Source: Streptomyces litmocidini (GTDB lineage Bacteria; Actinomycetota; Actinomycetes; Streptomycetales; Streptomycetaceae). Taken from it: 64,000 bases of DNA. The DNA lies in assembly GCF_014649755.1 (NCBI RefSeq), contig NZ_BMTQ01000010.1, positions 186,001 through 250,000 of the forward strand, read 5' to 3'. Position numbers and translations under genes: made by a program. The notes under the pieces were generated by a model. The model had not been told where the DNA came from. It ran no database searches and worked only from the letters and a program-made list of their open reading frames with translations. Of this stretch, positions 6,730 through 14,532 are shown piece after piece (the stretch's first letter is position 1; each line of letters begins with the position of its first letter).

Positions 6730-7932
6730 TCAGACCGACGGTGCGGTCCGCAGGATCGTCTCCACCGCGCGCCCGATCTCCGCGTCCGTCAGATCGGCCC
6801 TGGCCGTGAGGCGCAGCCGCGAGATGCCGTCGGGGACGGACGGGGGCCGGAAACAGCCCACGGCGAGGCCCTGTTCGCGGCAGTCCGCCGCCCAGCGCAG
6901 CGCCGCCTCCGGGGAGGGCGCGTGGACCGAGACGACGGCCGCGTCGGGCCGGGCGGAGGTCAGCCCGGCCTCCGTGAGCAGCCGGTGCAGCGCCCCGGCG
7001 ACGGTCCGGGCCCGCTCGGCGAGGCCCGGTTCGGCCGCGATCAGGCGCAGGCTCGCGAGCGCCCCGCCCGCGGCGGCCGGGGCGAGCCCGGTGTCGAAGA
7101 TGAAGGTGCGGGCCGCGTTCACCAGGTGCTCGATCACCCGTGCCGGGCCGAGGACGGCGCCGCCCTGGCTGCCGAGGGACTTGGAGAGGGTGAGGGTGGC
7201 GACGACGTCCTCGTCGCCCGCGAGCCCGGCCTCGTGCAGGGCGCCCCGGCCGCCGTCACCGAGGACGCCGAAGCCGTGGGCGTCGTCGACGACCAGTCCG
7301 GCGCCGTGCGCGCGGCAGGCCTCGGCGAGCCCGGGGAGCGGGGCCTTGTCGCCGTCGACGGAGAAGACGGAGTCGCTGACGACCAGGGCCCGGCGCCCCG
7401 GATGCGCGTCCAGGGTCTTGGCGACGGCCTCGGCGTCGGTGTGCGGGACGACGGCGGTCTCGGCGCGCGCGAGGCGGCAGCCGTCCACGATCGAGGCGTG
7501 GTTGGAGGCGTCGGAGACGATCAGGGAGTCCCGGCCGCCGAGCGCGGTGAGCGCGGCGAGGTTCGCGGTGTAGCCCGAGGAGAAGACGAGGGCCGCCTCG
7601 AAGCCGCAGAACTCGGCGAGCTCGCGCTCCAGACGGGTGTGCAGCCGGGTGGTGCCGGTGACGAGCCGCGAGCCGGTGGAGCCGGCGCCCCAGCGCCTGG
7701 CCGCCTCGGCCGCCGCCCCGGTGACCTCGGCGCGGCGGGTGAGCCCGAGGTAGTCGTTGCCCGCCAGGTCCAGGAGGTCCGACTCGGCCGCCCGGGGCCG
7801 CAGCGTCCGGCCGAGGCCGGCCTCGGCCCGGCGGCGCGCCTCGGCGTCGGTCCAGTCGAAGGCGGTGCGGCGCGGGCCCGCGACCCGCGCGTCGTCGGCG
7901 CCCTCGGCGCGTGCGTCCTCGTCCCGTGACAT
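6730..7932 (-). CDS. bioF: 8-amino-7-oxononanoate synthase
   Basis: PLP-dependent condensation of pimeloyl thioester with alanine, the first step of biotin ring assembly. The protein has 400 residues. Key elements are GNDYLGLTRR near the N-terminus, GSTGSRLVTGTTRLHTRLE, DDAHGFGVLG (PLP-ring aspartate and histidine) and LTLSKSLGSQGG with the Schiff-base lysine. The ATG at 7932 is chosen because AAAAGGA precedes it; the 13 residues before the core are acidic linker. It is transcribed divergently from bioB across 143 bases, an uncommon split of the biotin cluster compared with single-operon layouts. Confidence 0.93.
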   Translation of the reverse strand: MSRDEDARAEGADDARVAGPRRTAFDWTDAEARRRAEAGLGRTLRPRAAESDLLDLAGNDYLGLTRRAEVTGAAAEAARRWGAGSTGSRLVTGTTRLHTRLERELAEFCGFEAALVFSSGYTANLAALTALGGRDSLIVSDASNHASIVDGCRLARAETAVVPHTDAEAVAKTLDAHPGRRALVVSDSVFSVDGDKAPLPGLAEACRAHGAGLVVDDAHGFGVLGDGGRGALHEAGLAGDEDVVATLTLSKSLGSQGGAVLGPARVIEHLVNAARTFIFDTGLAPAAAGGALASLRLIAAEPGLAERARTVAGALHRLLTEAGLTSARPDAAVVSVHAPSPEAALRWAADCREQGLAVGCFRPPSVPDGISRLRLTARADLTDAEIGRAVETILRTAPSV

Positions 7933-7990
7933 GCGGCGATCCTTTTGTAGGCAGCGCACAGACCCTAACCGCAGGGCGCCGGGGTCGGGA

Positions 7991-8004
7991 TGTGGTCATC
8001 CACA
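7991..8004. promoter_or_regulatory. Short inverted repeat in the bioF-bioB divergent region
   Basis: TGTGG-TCAT-CCACA lies midway between the divergent biotin genes and could be an operator for joint control. It does not match the BirA or BioQ consensus as I know them. Weak evidence. Confidence 0.25.
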
Positions 8005-8075
8005 CACCTCGATCGGAGGCGTTTGTTCGGTTCCTCCTTGGCCCGGGGGCGGGCGGTAGGCAAGGATCTGCGGTT

Positions 8076-9317
8076 ATGGACCTGCTGAACACGCTGGTGG
8101 AGAAGGGGCTGCGGCGCGAGCTGCCGACCCGTGAAGAAGCGCTCGCCGTGCTGGCGACCTCCGACGACGAACTGCTCGAGGTGGTGGCGGCGGCCGGCAA
8201 GGTGCGCCGTCAGTGGTTCGGGCGCCGGGTGAAGCTGAACTACCTGGTCAACCTGAAGTCCGGCCTCTGTCCCGAGGACTGCTCGTACTGCTCGCAGCGG
8301 CTCGGCTCGAAGGCGGAGATCCTCAAGTACACCTGGCTGAAGCCGGACGAGGCCTCGCAGGCCGCGGCGGCGGGTGTCGCGGGCGGCGCCAAGCGGGTCT
8401 GCCTGGTGGCGAGCGGCCGCGGTCCGACGGACCGGGACGTGGAGCGCGTCGGGAAGACGATCGAGGCGATCAAGGAGCAGAACGAGGGCGTCGAGGTGTG
8501 CGCCTGCCTCGGTCTGCTCTCGGACGGCCAGGCGGAGCGGCTGCGGGAGGCCGGCGCCGACGCGTACAACCACAACCTGAACACGTCCGAGGCGACGTAC
8601 GGGGACATCACCAAGACCCACACCTACGCGGACCGCGTGGACACCGTGCAGAAGGCGCACGCCGCCGGTCTGTCGGCCTGCTCGGGTCTGATCGCGGGCA
8701 TGGGCGAGAGCGACGAGGACCTGGTCGACGTCGTCTACGCGCTGCGCGAGCTGGACTCGGACTCGGTGCCGGTCAACTTCCTGATCCCGTTCGAGGGCAC
8801 CCCGCTCGCCAAGGAGTGGAACCTCACCCCGCAGCGCTGCCTGCGGATCCTCGCGATGGTCCGGTTCGTCTGCCCCGACGTCGAGGTGCGGATCGCCGGC
8901 GGTCGTGAGGTGCACCTGCGGTCGATGCAGCCGCTGGCGCTGCACATCGCGAACTCGATCTTCCTCGGCGACTACCTGACCAGCGAGGGCCAGGCCGGCC
9001 AGGCCGACCTGGACATGATCGCGGACGCGGGCTTCGAGGTGGAGGGCGCGGGCACGACCACCCTGCCGAAGCACCGCGCGGACGCGCTCGCGGCGGCGGG
9101 CGCCGCGGGCGGCTGCGGCTCGGAGGCCTCGGCGGGCTGCGGCTCGGAGGCCTCGGCCGGCTGTGGCTCCCCCACCGAGGAGGCCGGCGGCTGCGGCCCG
9201 TGCGGCGGCCACGCGGCGCCCTCCGCGGCTCCGGCGCGCACCTCCGACGAGGCCCGCACCGACCTGGTGGCCGTGCGTCGCCGGGGCGCCGGCACGGACC
9301 TCGCTCCGAATGCGTGA
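8076..9317 (+). CDS. bioB: Biotin synthase with cysteine-rich C-terminal repeat tail
   Basis: Radical-SAM enzyme that inserts sulfur into dethiobiotin. The CPEDCSYC motif holds the 4Fe-4S cluster. The residues that in E. coli bind the sacrificial 2Fe-2S cluster are all present (cysteines in RVCLVAS, EVCACLG and LSACSGL; arginine in EVRIAGGRE). The core ends near residue 340. It is followed by about 70 extra residues with two copies of GCGSEASA and further GCG, GGCGPCGG and GGH elements, giving six cysteines, then a charged tail. The ATG at 8076 has AAGGA upstream. bioA overlaps the stop by 8 bases. Confidence 0.95.
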   Translation: MDLLNTLVEKGLRRELPTREEALAVLATSDDELLEVVAAAGKVRRQWFGRRVKLNYLVNLKSGLCPEDCSYCSQRLGSKAEILKYTWLKPDEASQAAAAGVAGGAKRVCLVASGRGPTDRDVERVGKTIEAIKEQNEGVEVCACLGLLSDGQAERLREAGADAYNHNLNTSEATYGDITKTHTYADRVDTVQKAHAAGLSACSGLIAGMGESDEDLVDVVYALRELDSDSVPVNFLIPFEGTPLAKEWNLTPQRCLRILAMVRFVCPDVEVRIAGGREVHLRSMQPLALHIANSIFLGDYLTSEGQAGQADLDMIADAGFEVEGAGTTTLPKHRADALAAAGAAGGCGSEASAGCGSEASAGCGSPTEEAGGCGPCGGHAAPSAAPARTSDEARTDLVAVRRRGAGTDLAPNA

Positions 9318-10590
9318 CGACGAGCTCCTCGCCCTGGACCGGGCGCACGTCTGGCACCCGTACGGCCCCATGCCGGGCCGGGTGGATCCGCTGGTCGTCG
9401 CGTCCGCGTCCGGTGTGCGGCTCCGGCTCGCCGAACCCGTCGAGGGGCAGGCCGAGTTGGTCGACGGCATGTCCTCGTGGTGGTCGGCGGTCCACGGCTA
9501 CAACCACCCCGTGCTCAACGAGGCGGTGCGCGGCCAGCTGGAGAAGATGAGCCACGTCATGTTCGGCGGGCTCACCCACGAGCCGGCCGTCCGGCTCGCC
9601 GCCCGGCTCGTGGAGATCACCCCGGAGCCGCTGCGGCACGTCTTCCTCAGCGACTCGGGCTCGGTCTCCGTCGAGGTCGCGGCCAAGATGTGCCTGCAGT
9701 ACTGGCGTTCCCTGGGCCGCCCCGAGAAGCAGCGGCTCTTCACCTGGCGCGGCGGCTACCACGGGGACACCTGGCAGCCGATGTCCGTGTGCGACCCGCA
9801 GGGCGGGATGCACGAGCTGTGGTCGGGGGTGCTCCAGCGGCAGGTGTTCACGGACGCGCCGCCGGCCGCGTACGAGGAGTCGTACGCGGAGCTGCTGCGG
9901 ACCCGGATCGCCGAGCACGCGCACGAGCTGGCCGCGGTGGTGGTGGAGCCGGTCGTGCAGGGCGCGGGCGGCATGCGCTTCCACGACCCGGCGTATCTGC
10001 GGGTGCTGCGCGAGGCCTGCGACGCGCACGACGTGCTGCTCGTCTTCGACGAGATCGCGACCGGGTTCGGACGGACGGGCACGCTGTTCGCCGCCGACCG
10101 GGCCGGGGTCTCCCCCGATGTGATGTGCGTGGGCAAGGCGTTGACCGGCGGCTATCTGTCGATGGCTGCGACGCTCTGCACCAGCCGCGTCGCCGACGGG
10201 ATCTCGCGCGGTGAGGTCCCGGTCCTGGCGCACGGGCCGACCTTCATGGGGAACCCCCTCGCCGCGGCGGTCGCCCTCGCCTCCATCGACCTGCTGCTCT
10301 CCCAGGACTGGCAGGTCGAGGTCAAGCGGATCGAGGCGGGCCTGCGGGACGGGCTCGCCCCGGCGGCCGGCCTCCCGGGCGTCCGCGAGGTGCGGGTGCT
10401 CGGCGCGATCGGCGTCGTCCAGCTCGACCACGAGGTCGACATGGCGGCCGCCACGCGCGCGGCGGTCCGCGAGGGCGTGTGGCTGCGCCCGTTCCGCGAC
10501 CTGATCTACACGATGCCGCCGTACGTGACGGGCGACGAGGACGTGGCCAGGATCTGCAGGGCGGTGAGGGCGGCGGCGGAGGAGGGCTGA
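9310..10590 (+). CDS. bioA: Adenosylmethionine--8-amino-7-oxononanoate transaminase
   Basis: PLP transaminase that converts KAPA to DAPA using S-adenosylmethionine as amino donor. The protein has 426 residues. Seen: WHPYGPM at the start, DGMSSWWSAVHGYNHP (the substrate tryptophans), HVFLSDSGSVSVEVA, FDEIATGFGRTG and VGKALTGGYLS with the PLP lysine. The ATG at 9310 overlaps the bioB stop by 8 bases (coupling). A compact hairpin separates it from bioD. Confidence 0.95.
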   Translation: MRDDELLALDRAHVWHPYGPMPGRVDPLVVASASGVRLRLAEPVEGQAELVDGMSSWWSAVHGYNHPVLNEAVRGQLEKMSHVMFGGLTHEPAVRLAARLVEITPEPLRHVFLSDSGSVSVEVAAKMCLQYWRSLGRPEKQRLFTWRGGYHGDTWQPMSVCDPQGGMHELWSGVLQRQVFTDAPPAAYEESYAELLRTRIAEHAHELAAVVVEPVVQGAGGMRFHDPAYLRVLREACDAHDVLLVFDEIATGFGRTGTLFAADRAGVSPDVMCVGKALTGGYLSMAATLCTSRVADGISRGEVPVLAHGPTFMGNPLAAAVALASIDLLLSQDWQVEVKRIEAGLRDGLAPAAGLPGVREVRVLGAIGVVQLDHEVDMAAATRAAVREGVWLRPFRDLIYTMPPYVTGDEDVARICRAVRAAAEEG

Positions 10591-10611
10591 TCCTCCCCCG
10601 TCGTGGGCAGT

Positions 10612-10630
10612 CGTTCCGCGGGGCGGAACG
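10612..10630 (+). terminator. Hairpin between bioA and bioD
   Basis: CGTTCCGC-GGG-GCGGAACG is a perfect 8-base stem with a 3-base loop, 22 bases after bioA. It could be a partial terminator or an RNA-processing site that lowers bioD expression relative to bioBA. Confidence 0.5.
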
Positions 10631-10727
10631 GGTGGGCACGACGGAACGGCGCCCCTTGCCGGCGCCAGGGGCTCCCGCGCCCGAACCCGCACCGCCCGCG
10701 CGCCCCCACCGAACGAGAAAGGACCCC

Positions 10728-11459
10728 ATGAGCATCATCGTCATCAGCGGCACCGGCACGGAGATCGGCAAGACCGTCGTCACCGCGGCCGTCGCCGCCG
10801 TCGCCACCGCCGCGGGAAGGTCCGTCGCCGTCCTGAAGCCCGCCCAGACCGGCATCGGCCCGGACGAGCGGGGCGACGCCGACGAGGTCGTACGCCTCTC
10901 GGGCGCGCGGGCCTCCGCCGAACTCGGCCGTTTCCCGGAGCCGCTGGCCCCGGGGACGGCCGCCCGGCGGGCCGGGCTCGTCCCGGTCGGGCCCGGGGAG
11001 GTCGCCGAGGCCGCCCGGAAGCTGGCCGAGGAGCACGACCTGGTGCTCGTGGAGGGCGCGGGCGGACTCCTCGTCCGCTTCGACGAGGAGGGCGGCACGC
11101 TCGCCGACGCGGCCGCGCTCCTCGGCGCGCCCGTCCTGGTGGTGGCGCCGGCCGGTCTGGGGACCCTCAACTCGACGACCCTGACGGCCGAGGCGCTGCG
11201 GGCGCGCGGGATCGAGCAGCTCGGCGTGGTCGTCGGCAGCTGGCCGGCCGCGCCGGACCTCGCGGCGCGCTGCAACCTCGCGGACCTGCCGGAGGCGGCG
11301 GGCGCTCCGCTGCTCGGGGCCGTGCCGGAGGGGTCGGGCGCGCTCGACCCGGCGGAGTTCCGGGCGGCCGCGGGCGGCTGGCTGGGACCGGAGCTCGGCG
11401 GCGCGTGGGACGCGGAGGCTTTCACGGAGGCGCACGCGGCACCGCTCTCCGTACGCTGA
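10728..11459 (+). CDS. bioD: Dethiobiotin synthetase
   Basis: ATP-dependent carboxylation and ring closure of DAPA to dethiobiotin. The protein has 243 residues. The P-loop is GTGTEIGKTVV at residues 8-18. LKPAQTG binds substrate, and VEGAGGLLVRFDE is the conserved magnesium/nucleotide block. GAAAGGA precedes the ATG. With bioF, bioB and bioA it completes the four late biotin steps; no pimeloyl-supply gene is visible in the window. Confidence 0.93.
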   Translation: MSIIVISGTGTEIGKTVVTAAVAAVATAAGRSVAVLKPAQTGIGPDERGDADEVVRLSGARASAELGRFPEPLAPGTAARRAGLVPVGPGEVAEAARKLAEEHDLVLVEGAGGLLVRFDEEGGTLADAAALLGAPVLVVAPAGLGTLNSTTLTAEALRARGIEQLGVVVGSWPAAPDLAARCNLADLPEAAGAPLLGAVPEGSGALDPAEFRAAAGGWLGPELGGAWDAEAFTEAHAAPLSVR

Positions 11460-11463
11460 CCGT

Positions 11464-11808
11464 ATGCGCGCACACGTTCAGGAGATCGTCTTCGACTGCG
11501 CCGCCCCGGCGGCGCTGGTCCGCTTCTGGTCCGGGCTCCTCGACGGCGAGCCCGTCGACCGCAGACCGGACTGGTCGTACGTGGATCCGCCGGAGTTCGT
11601 ACGGATCGCCTTCCAGCGGGTGCCGGAGGGCAAGGCCGTGAAGAACCGGGTCCACCTCGACCTGGAGGTGGCCGATCCGGCGCGGGCCGCCGGGGAGGCG
11701 GTGCCGCTCGGGGCGGTCGCGGTCGGCGGGCTCGTCACCGACGAGCAGGGCTCCTTCCAGGTCATGCGGGACCCGGAGGGCAACGAGTTCTGCTTCGTGA
11801 CGGGCTGA
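11464..11808 (+). CDS. VOC-superfamily (glyoxalase-like) protein
   Basis: A 114-residue single VOC fold: EIVFDCAAPAALVRFWSGLL at the N-terminus and the closing VMRDPEGNEFCFV. The family covers metal-dependent dioxygenases, isomerases and resistance proteins; this short actinobacterial type has no assigned substrate. It begins 4 bases after the bioD stop, so it may be carried on the biotin transcript without a biotin role. HLDLEV holds a histidine placed where metal ligands often sit. Confidence 0.8.
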   Translation: MRAHVQEIVFDCAAPAALVRFWSGLLDGEPVDRRPDWSYVDPPEFVRIAFQRVPEGKAVKNRVHLDLEVADPARAAGEAVPLGAVAVGGLVTDEQGSFQVMRDPEGNEFCFVTG

Positions 11809-11819
11809 GGGCGGCTCCG

Positions 11820-12491
11820 GTGTCCCCGAATCCCCCCGGCCGGCCGACGTCCCGGGCTCCCCGCGTCCACCATCCCCTCTTCGCCCGGTTCTACGCCCGG
11901 TTCAGCGAGTCCGCCGACACGCGGGGCGGGCTCGGGGCCCTGCGGACGGAGCTGCTCGCCGGGCTCTCCGGCCGGGTCGTCGAGATCGGGGCGGGGAACG
12001 GCCTGAACTTCACGCACTACCCGCCCGGGGTCACCGAGGTCGTCGCCGTCGAGCCGGAGCCGCACCTGCGCCGGCTCGCCGGGGAGGCCGCCCGCCGGGC
12101 GGCCGTCCCGGTGACGGTGCTGCCGGGCACGGCCGAGGCGCTGCCGGGTCCGGACGGCGCCTTCGACGCGGCGGTGGCCTCGCTGGTGCTGTGCACCGTA
12201 CGGGACGTGCCGGGGGTCCTCGCCGAGCTGCGGCGGGTCCTGCGTCCCGGCGGCGAGCTGCGGTTCTTCGAACACGGGGTGGCGGACACGCCGGGGCTGG
12301 CGCGGGTGCAGCGGGGTCTCGACCGGACGGTCTGGCCGCTGTTCTTCGGCGGCTGCCACACCTCCCGCGCCCCGCTCGCGGCGATCGGGGCGGCCGGTTT
12401 CGACCTCGTCTCGTACCGCTCCTTCGACGTCCCGGAGCAGGGGCCGCGGCTGCCGTCCTCCCCCTGCGTGCTGGGCACGGCCCGACGTTGA
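11820..12491 (+). CDS. Class I SAM-dependent methyltransferase
   Basis: A 223-residue Rossmann methyltransferase of the Methyltransf_11 type. Motif I is VVEIGAGNGLNFTHYP, the acidic residue of motif II is in VVAVEPEPHLRRLA, and the post-I region is FDAAVASLVLCTV. VLRPGGELRFFEHG is motif III. The substrate is unknown; relatives are annotated as methyltransferase-like or ubiE-like. The GTG start lies 11 bases after the previous stop, so it is likely co-transcribed. Confidence 0.82.
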   Translation: MSPNPPGRPTSRAPRVHHPLFARFYARFSESADTRGGLGALRTELLAGLSGRVVEIGAGNGLNFTHYPPGVTEVVAVEPEPHLRRLAGEAARRAAVPVTVLPGTAEALPGPDGAFDAAVASLVLCTVRDVPGVLAELRRVLRPGGELRFFEHGVADTPGLARVQRGLDRTVWPLFFGGCHTSRAPLAAIGAAGFDLVSYRSFDVPEQGPRLPSSPCVLGTARR

Positions 12492-12557
12492 TGTCCGGCG
12501 GTGGTGCCCGGTGGTGATGCCTGGCGGTGTCGCCGCCCCGCGTGATGGGATCCGGCC

Positions 12558-12995
12558 ATGATCGATCTGCAGATACGTCCTGCTGCTCCCGACGACGTCG
12601 AGGCCGTCCTGGCCTTCTGGAAGGAGTCGGCGGAGGGCACGTCCGTGTCGGACGACGCGGACGGGGTGACCCGGCTGGTGGAGCGCGACCCCGACGCCCT
12701 GATCCTCGCCCTCGCCGACGGCGTGATCGTCGGTTCCGTGATCGCCGGCTGGGACGGCTGGCGCGCCTCCCTCTACCGGCTCGCCGTGCTGCCCTCGCAC
12801 CGCCGCCGCGGCGTCTCCACCGCGCTTCTGCGCGCGGCCGAGGAGAGGTTCCGGGCGCTCGGCGGACGGCGTGCGGACGCCATGGTCCTGGAGGCGAACG
12901 AGACGGGACGGGCGCTGTGGACGGCCGCCGGGTACCGCCGCGAGGAACGCTGGCGGCGCTGGGTGAAGCCGCTCGCGGCTCCGGCCGCGAAGTGA
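12558..12995 (+). CDS. GNAT-family N-acetyltransferase
   Basis: A 145-residue RimI-like GNAT domain. LYRLAVLPSHRRRGVSTALL is the acetyl-CoA binding motif A with its R-R-x-G turn. EANETGRALWTAAGYRREERWRRW is the C-terminal half, with the N-x-x-x-x-L-W/Y-G-F/Y pattern. The substrate cannot be read from sequence. A TGGGAT hexamer 8 bases before the ATG suggests a leaderless transcript. Confidence 0.85.
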   Translation: MIDLQIRPAAPDDVEAVLAFWKESAEGTSVSDDADGVTRLVERDPDALILALADGVIVGSVIAGWDGWRASLYRLAVLPSHRRRGVSTALLRAAEERFRALGGRRADAMVLEANETGRALWTAAGYRREERWRRWVKPLAAPAAK

Positions 12996-13055
12996 CCGCC
13001 GAGGTGACCGCCGGGGCGACCGCCCCTCGGCTTTGCCGATCCTTTACCATGGTGT

Positions 13056-13175
13056 CCTCCCGTCCGCCGACCGAAAGGTGTGAGCGTCCGCCCATGGGCG
13101 AGCCCCCCAGTAGCACTGGTCCCGACCGCCGACATCGAGCGGTCCCTCCCTCCCTGACTGATCATGGGACGGAGG
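13056..13175 (+). promoter_or_regulatory. Structured leader that can hide the ribosome binding site of the CNNM/CorC pair
   Basis: Three elements precede the strong site GGAGGTGA (13171-13178). First, a GNRA-capped hairpin ACC-GAAA-GGT (13070-13079). Second, GACCGC (13124-13129) pairs with GCGGTC (13139-13144). Third, directly adjacent, CCTCC-C-TCCC (13145-13154) pairs with GGGA-C-GGAGG (13166-13175), with a single mismatch and an 11-base loop, burying the ribosome site. An earlier CCTCC-c-GTCC (13056-13065) could also pair with GGACGGAGG. It does not match M-box or yybP-ykoY consensus as I know them. Translational control, perhaps by a divalent ion, is my inference. Confidence 0.5.
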
Positions 13176-13182
13176 TGAACCG

Positions 13183-14532
13183 ATGACCGAAGTGCTTCTG
13201 CTCGTGGTGGCGCTCCTGCTCGCGCTCGCGTGCGGCGCGTTCGTCGCGGCCGAGTTCTCGCTGACCACGGTCGAGCGCGGCGAGCTCGAAGCCGCCGTGG
13301 AGCGCGGCGAGCGGGGGGCGCTGGGCGCCCTCAAGGCCGTCCGCTCGCTCACCTTCCAGCTCTCCGGCGCGCAGCTGGGCATCACCGTGACCAACCTGGT
13401 CGTCGGCATGCTCTCCGAGCCCTCGATCGCCAAGCTGATCCGCGGCCCCGTCGAGGCGCTCGGCCTCTCCCCCTCGGTGGCCTCCTCGGTCGCCCTCGTC
13501 CTGGGCACCGCCCTGTCGACCGTCGTCCTGATGGTCGTCGGCGAGCTGGTCCCCAAGAACTGGGCGATCTCCTCGCCGCTCGCCGTCGCGAAGGTGGTGG
13601 GCACCCCGCAGCGCGTGTTCACGGCCGCCTTCAAGCCGTTCATCAGTCACCTCAACAACACCGCGAACCGGATCCTGCGCCGCCTCGGCCTGGAGCCGAC
13701 CGAGGAGCTGGCCTCCGCGCGCTCCCCGCAGGAGCTGGTGGCGCTCGCCCGGCACTCCGCGAAGGAGGGCGCCCTGGAGGCGGACACGGCCGAGCTGTTC
13801 GTCCGCACCCTCAACCTGGCGGAACTGACCGCCGAGAACGTGATGACGCCCCGCGTGCAGGTCACCGCCCTGGAGATGCAGGCCACCGCCGAGGACGTCG
13901 CCAACGCGACCCGCGCGACCGGCCTGTCCCGCTTCCCCGTCTACCGGGGCAGCCTCGACGCGGTCGTCGGCATCGCCCACATCAAGGACGTGCTCGCCAT
14001 ACCGGCCGCGGAGCGGCCCCGTCGCCGGATCGGCGAGATGCTGCGCGAGCCGCTGCTCGTCCCCGAGACGCTCACCGTGGACCGGCTGCTCGACCGCCTG
14101 TCGGGCAGGCAGACGATGGCCGTCGTCATCGACGAGTACGGCGGCACGGCCGGGGTCGTCACCCTGGAGGACATCGTCGAGGAGGTCGTCGGCGAGGTGC
14201 GCGACGAACACGACCCGCACGAGACGCCGGACCTGGCCCGGGCGGGCGAGGACGCGGACGGGCGCGAGCTGTGGTCCGCCGACGGCGCCGCCCGTACGGA
14301 CCAGCTGGCCGCGATCGGCCTGCGCGTGCCGGACGGCCCGTACGAGACGCTCGCGGGCGTCCTCGCGACGGAGCTGGGCCGCATCCCCGCGTCCGGCGAC
14401 ACCGTCGAGCTGGCCGGCTGGCGCCTCGACGTCGTCGACGCCTCGGGCCGGCGCGCCGCGCGCGTGCTGCTGCACGCCCCCGCGGAGGCCGCCTCGCACG
14501 ACACCGACGAGTCCGGGGAGGCCGGCCGATGA
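13183..14532 (+). CDS. CNNM/HlyC-CorC family membrane protein, first copy
   Basis: A 449-residue protein with an N-terminal DUF21 (CNNM) membrane domain of about 3-4 segments (residues 1-190: LLLVVALLLALACGAFVAAE, GELVPKNWAI), a CBS-domain pair (about 215-335; LSRFPVYRGSLDAVVGIAHI and VVIDEYGGTAGVVTLEDIVEE) and a C-terminal CorC_HlyC domain. Family members are linked to magnesium or cobalt efflux/homeostasis; the hemolysin name is historical. Its ATGA stop/start overlap with the next gene shows the two are made together, probably as a heterodimer. Translation may be governed by the leader described upstream. Confidence 0.9.
   Translation: MTEVLLLVVALLLALACGAFVAAEFSLTTVERGELEAAVERGERGALGALKAVRSLTFQLSGAQLGITVTNLVVGMLSEPSIAKLIRGPVEALGLSPSVASSVALVLGTALSTVVLMVVGELVPKNWAISSPLAVAKVVGTPQRVFTAAFKPFISHLNNTANRILRRLGLEPTEELASARSPQELVALARHSAKEGALEADTAELFVRTLNLAELTAENVMTPRVQVTALEMQATAEDVANATRATGLSRFPVYRGSLDAVVGIAHIKDVLAIPAAERPRRRIGEMLREPLLVPETLTVDRLLDRLSGRQTMAVVIDEYGGTAGVVTLEDIVEEVVGEVRDEHDPHETPDLARAGEDADGRELWSADGAARTDQLAAIGLRVPDGPYETLAGVLATELGRIPASGDTVELAGWRLDVVDASGRRAARVLLHAPAEAASHDTDESGEAGR

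Noticed and set aside
8824..10692. 622-residue minus-strand frame opposite bioA
   Set aside because: Antisense shadow of a well-conserved transaminase gene; no recognisable domain.
6730..11459. Biosynthetic gene cluster for a specialised metabolite
   Set aside because: The enzymes are the ordinary late biotin pathway. There is no PKS, NRPS, terpene or RiPP gene in the window.
13040..13182. M-box or yybP-ykoY riboswitch upstream of the CNNM pair
   Set aside because: An AGTAGC stretch and GC hairpins first suggested yybP-ykoY, but the paired conserved loops and flanking consensus are missing. It is kept only as an unnamed structured leader.
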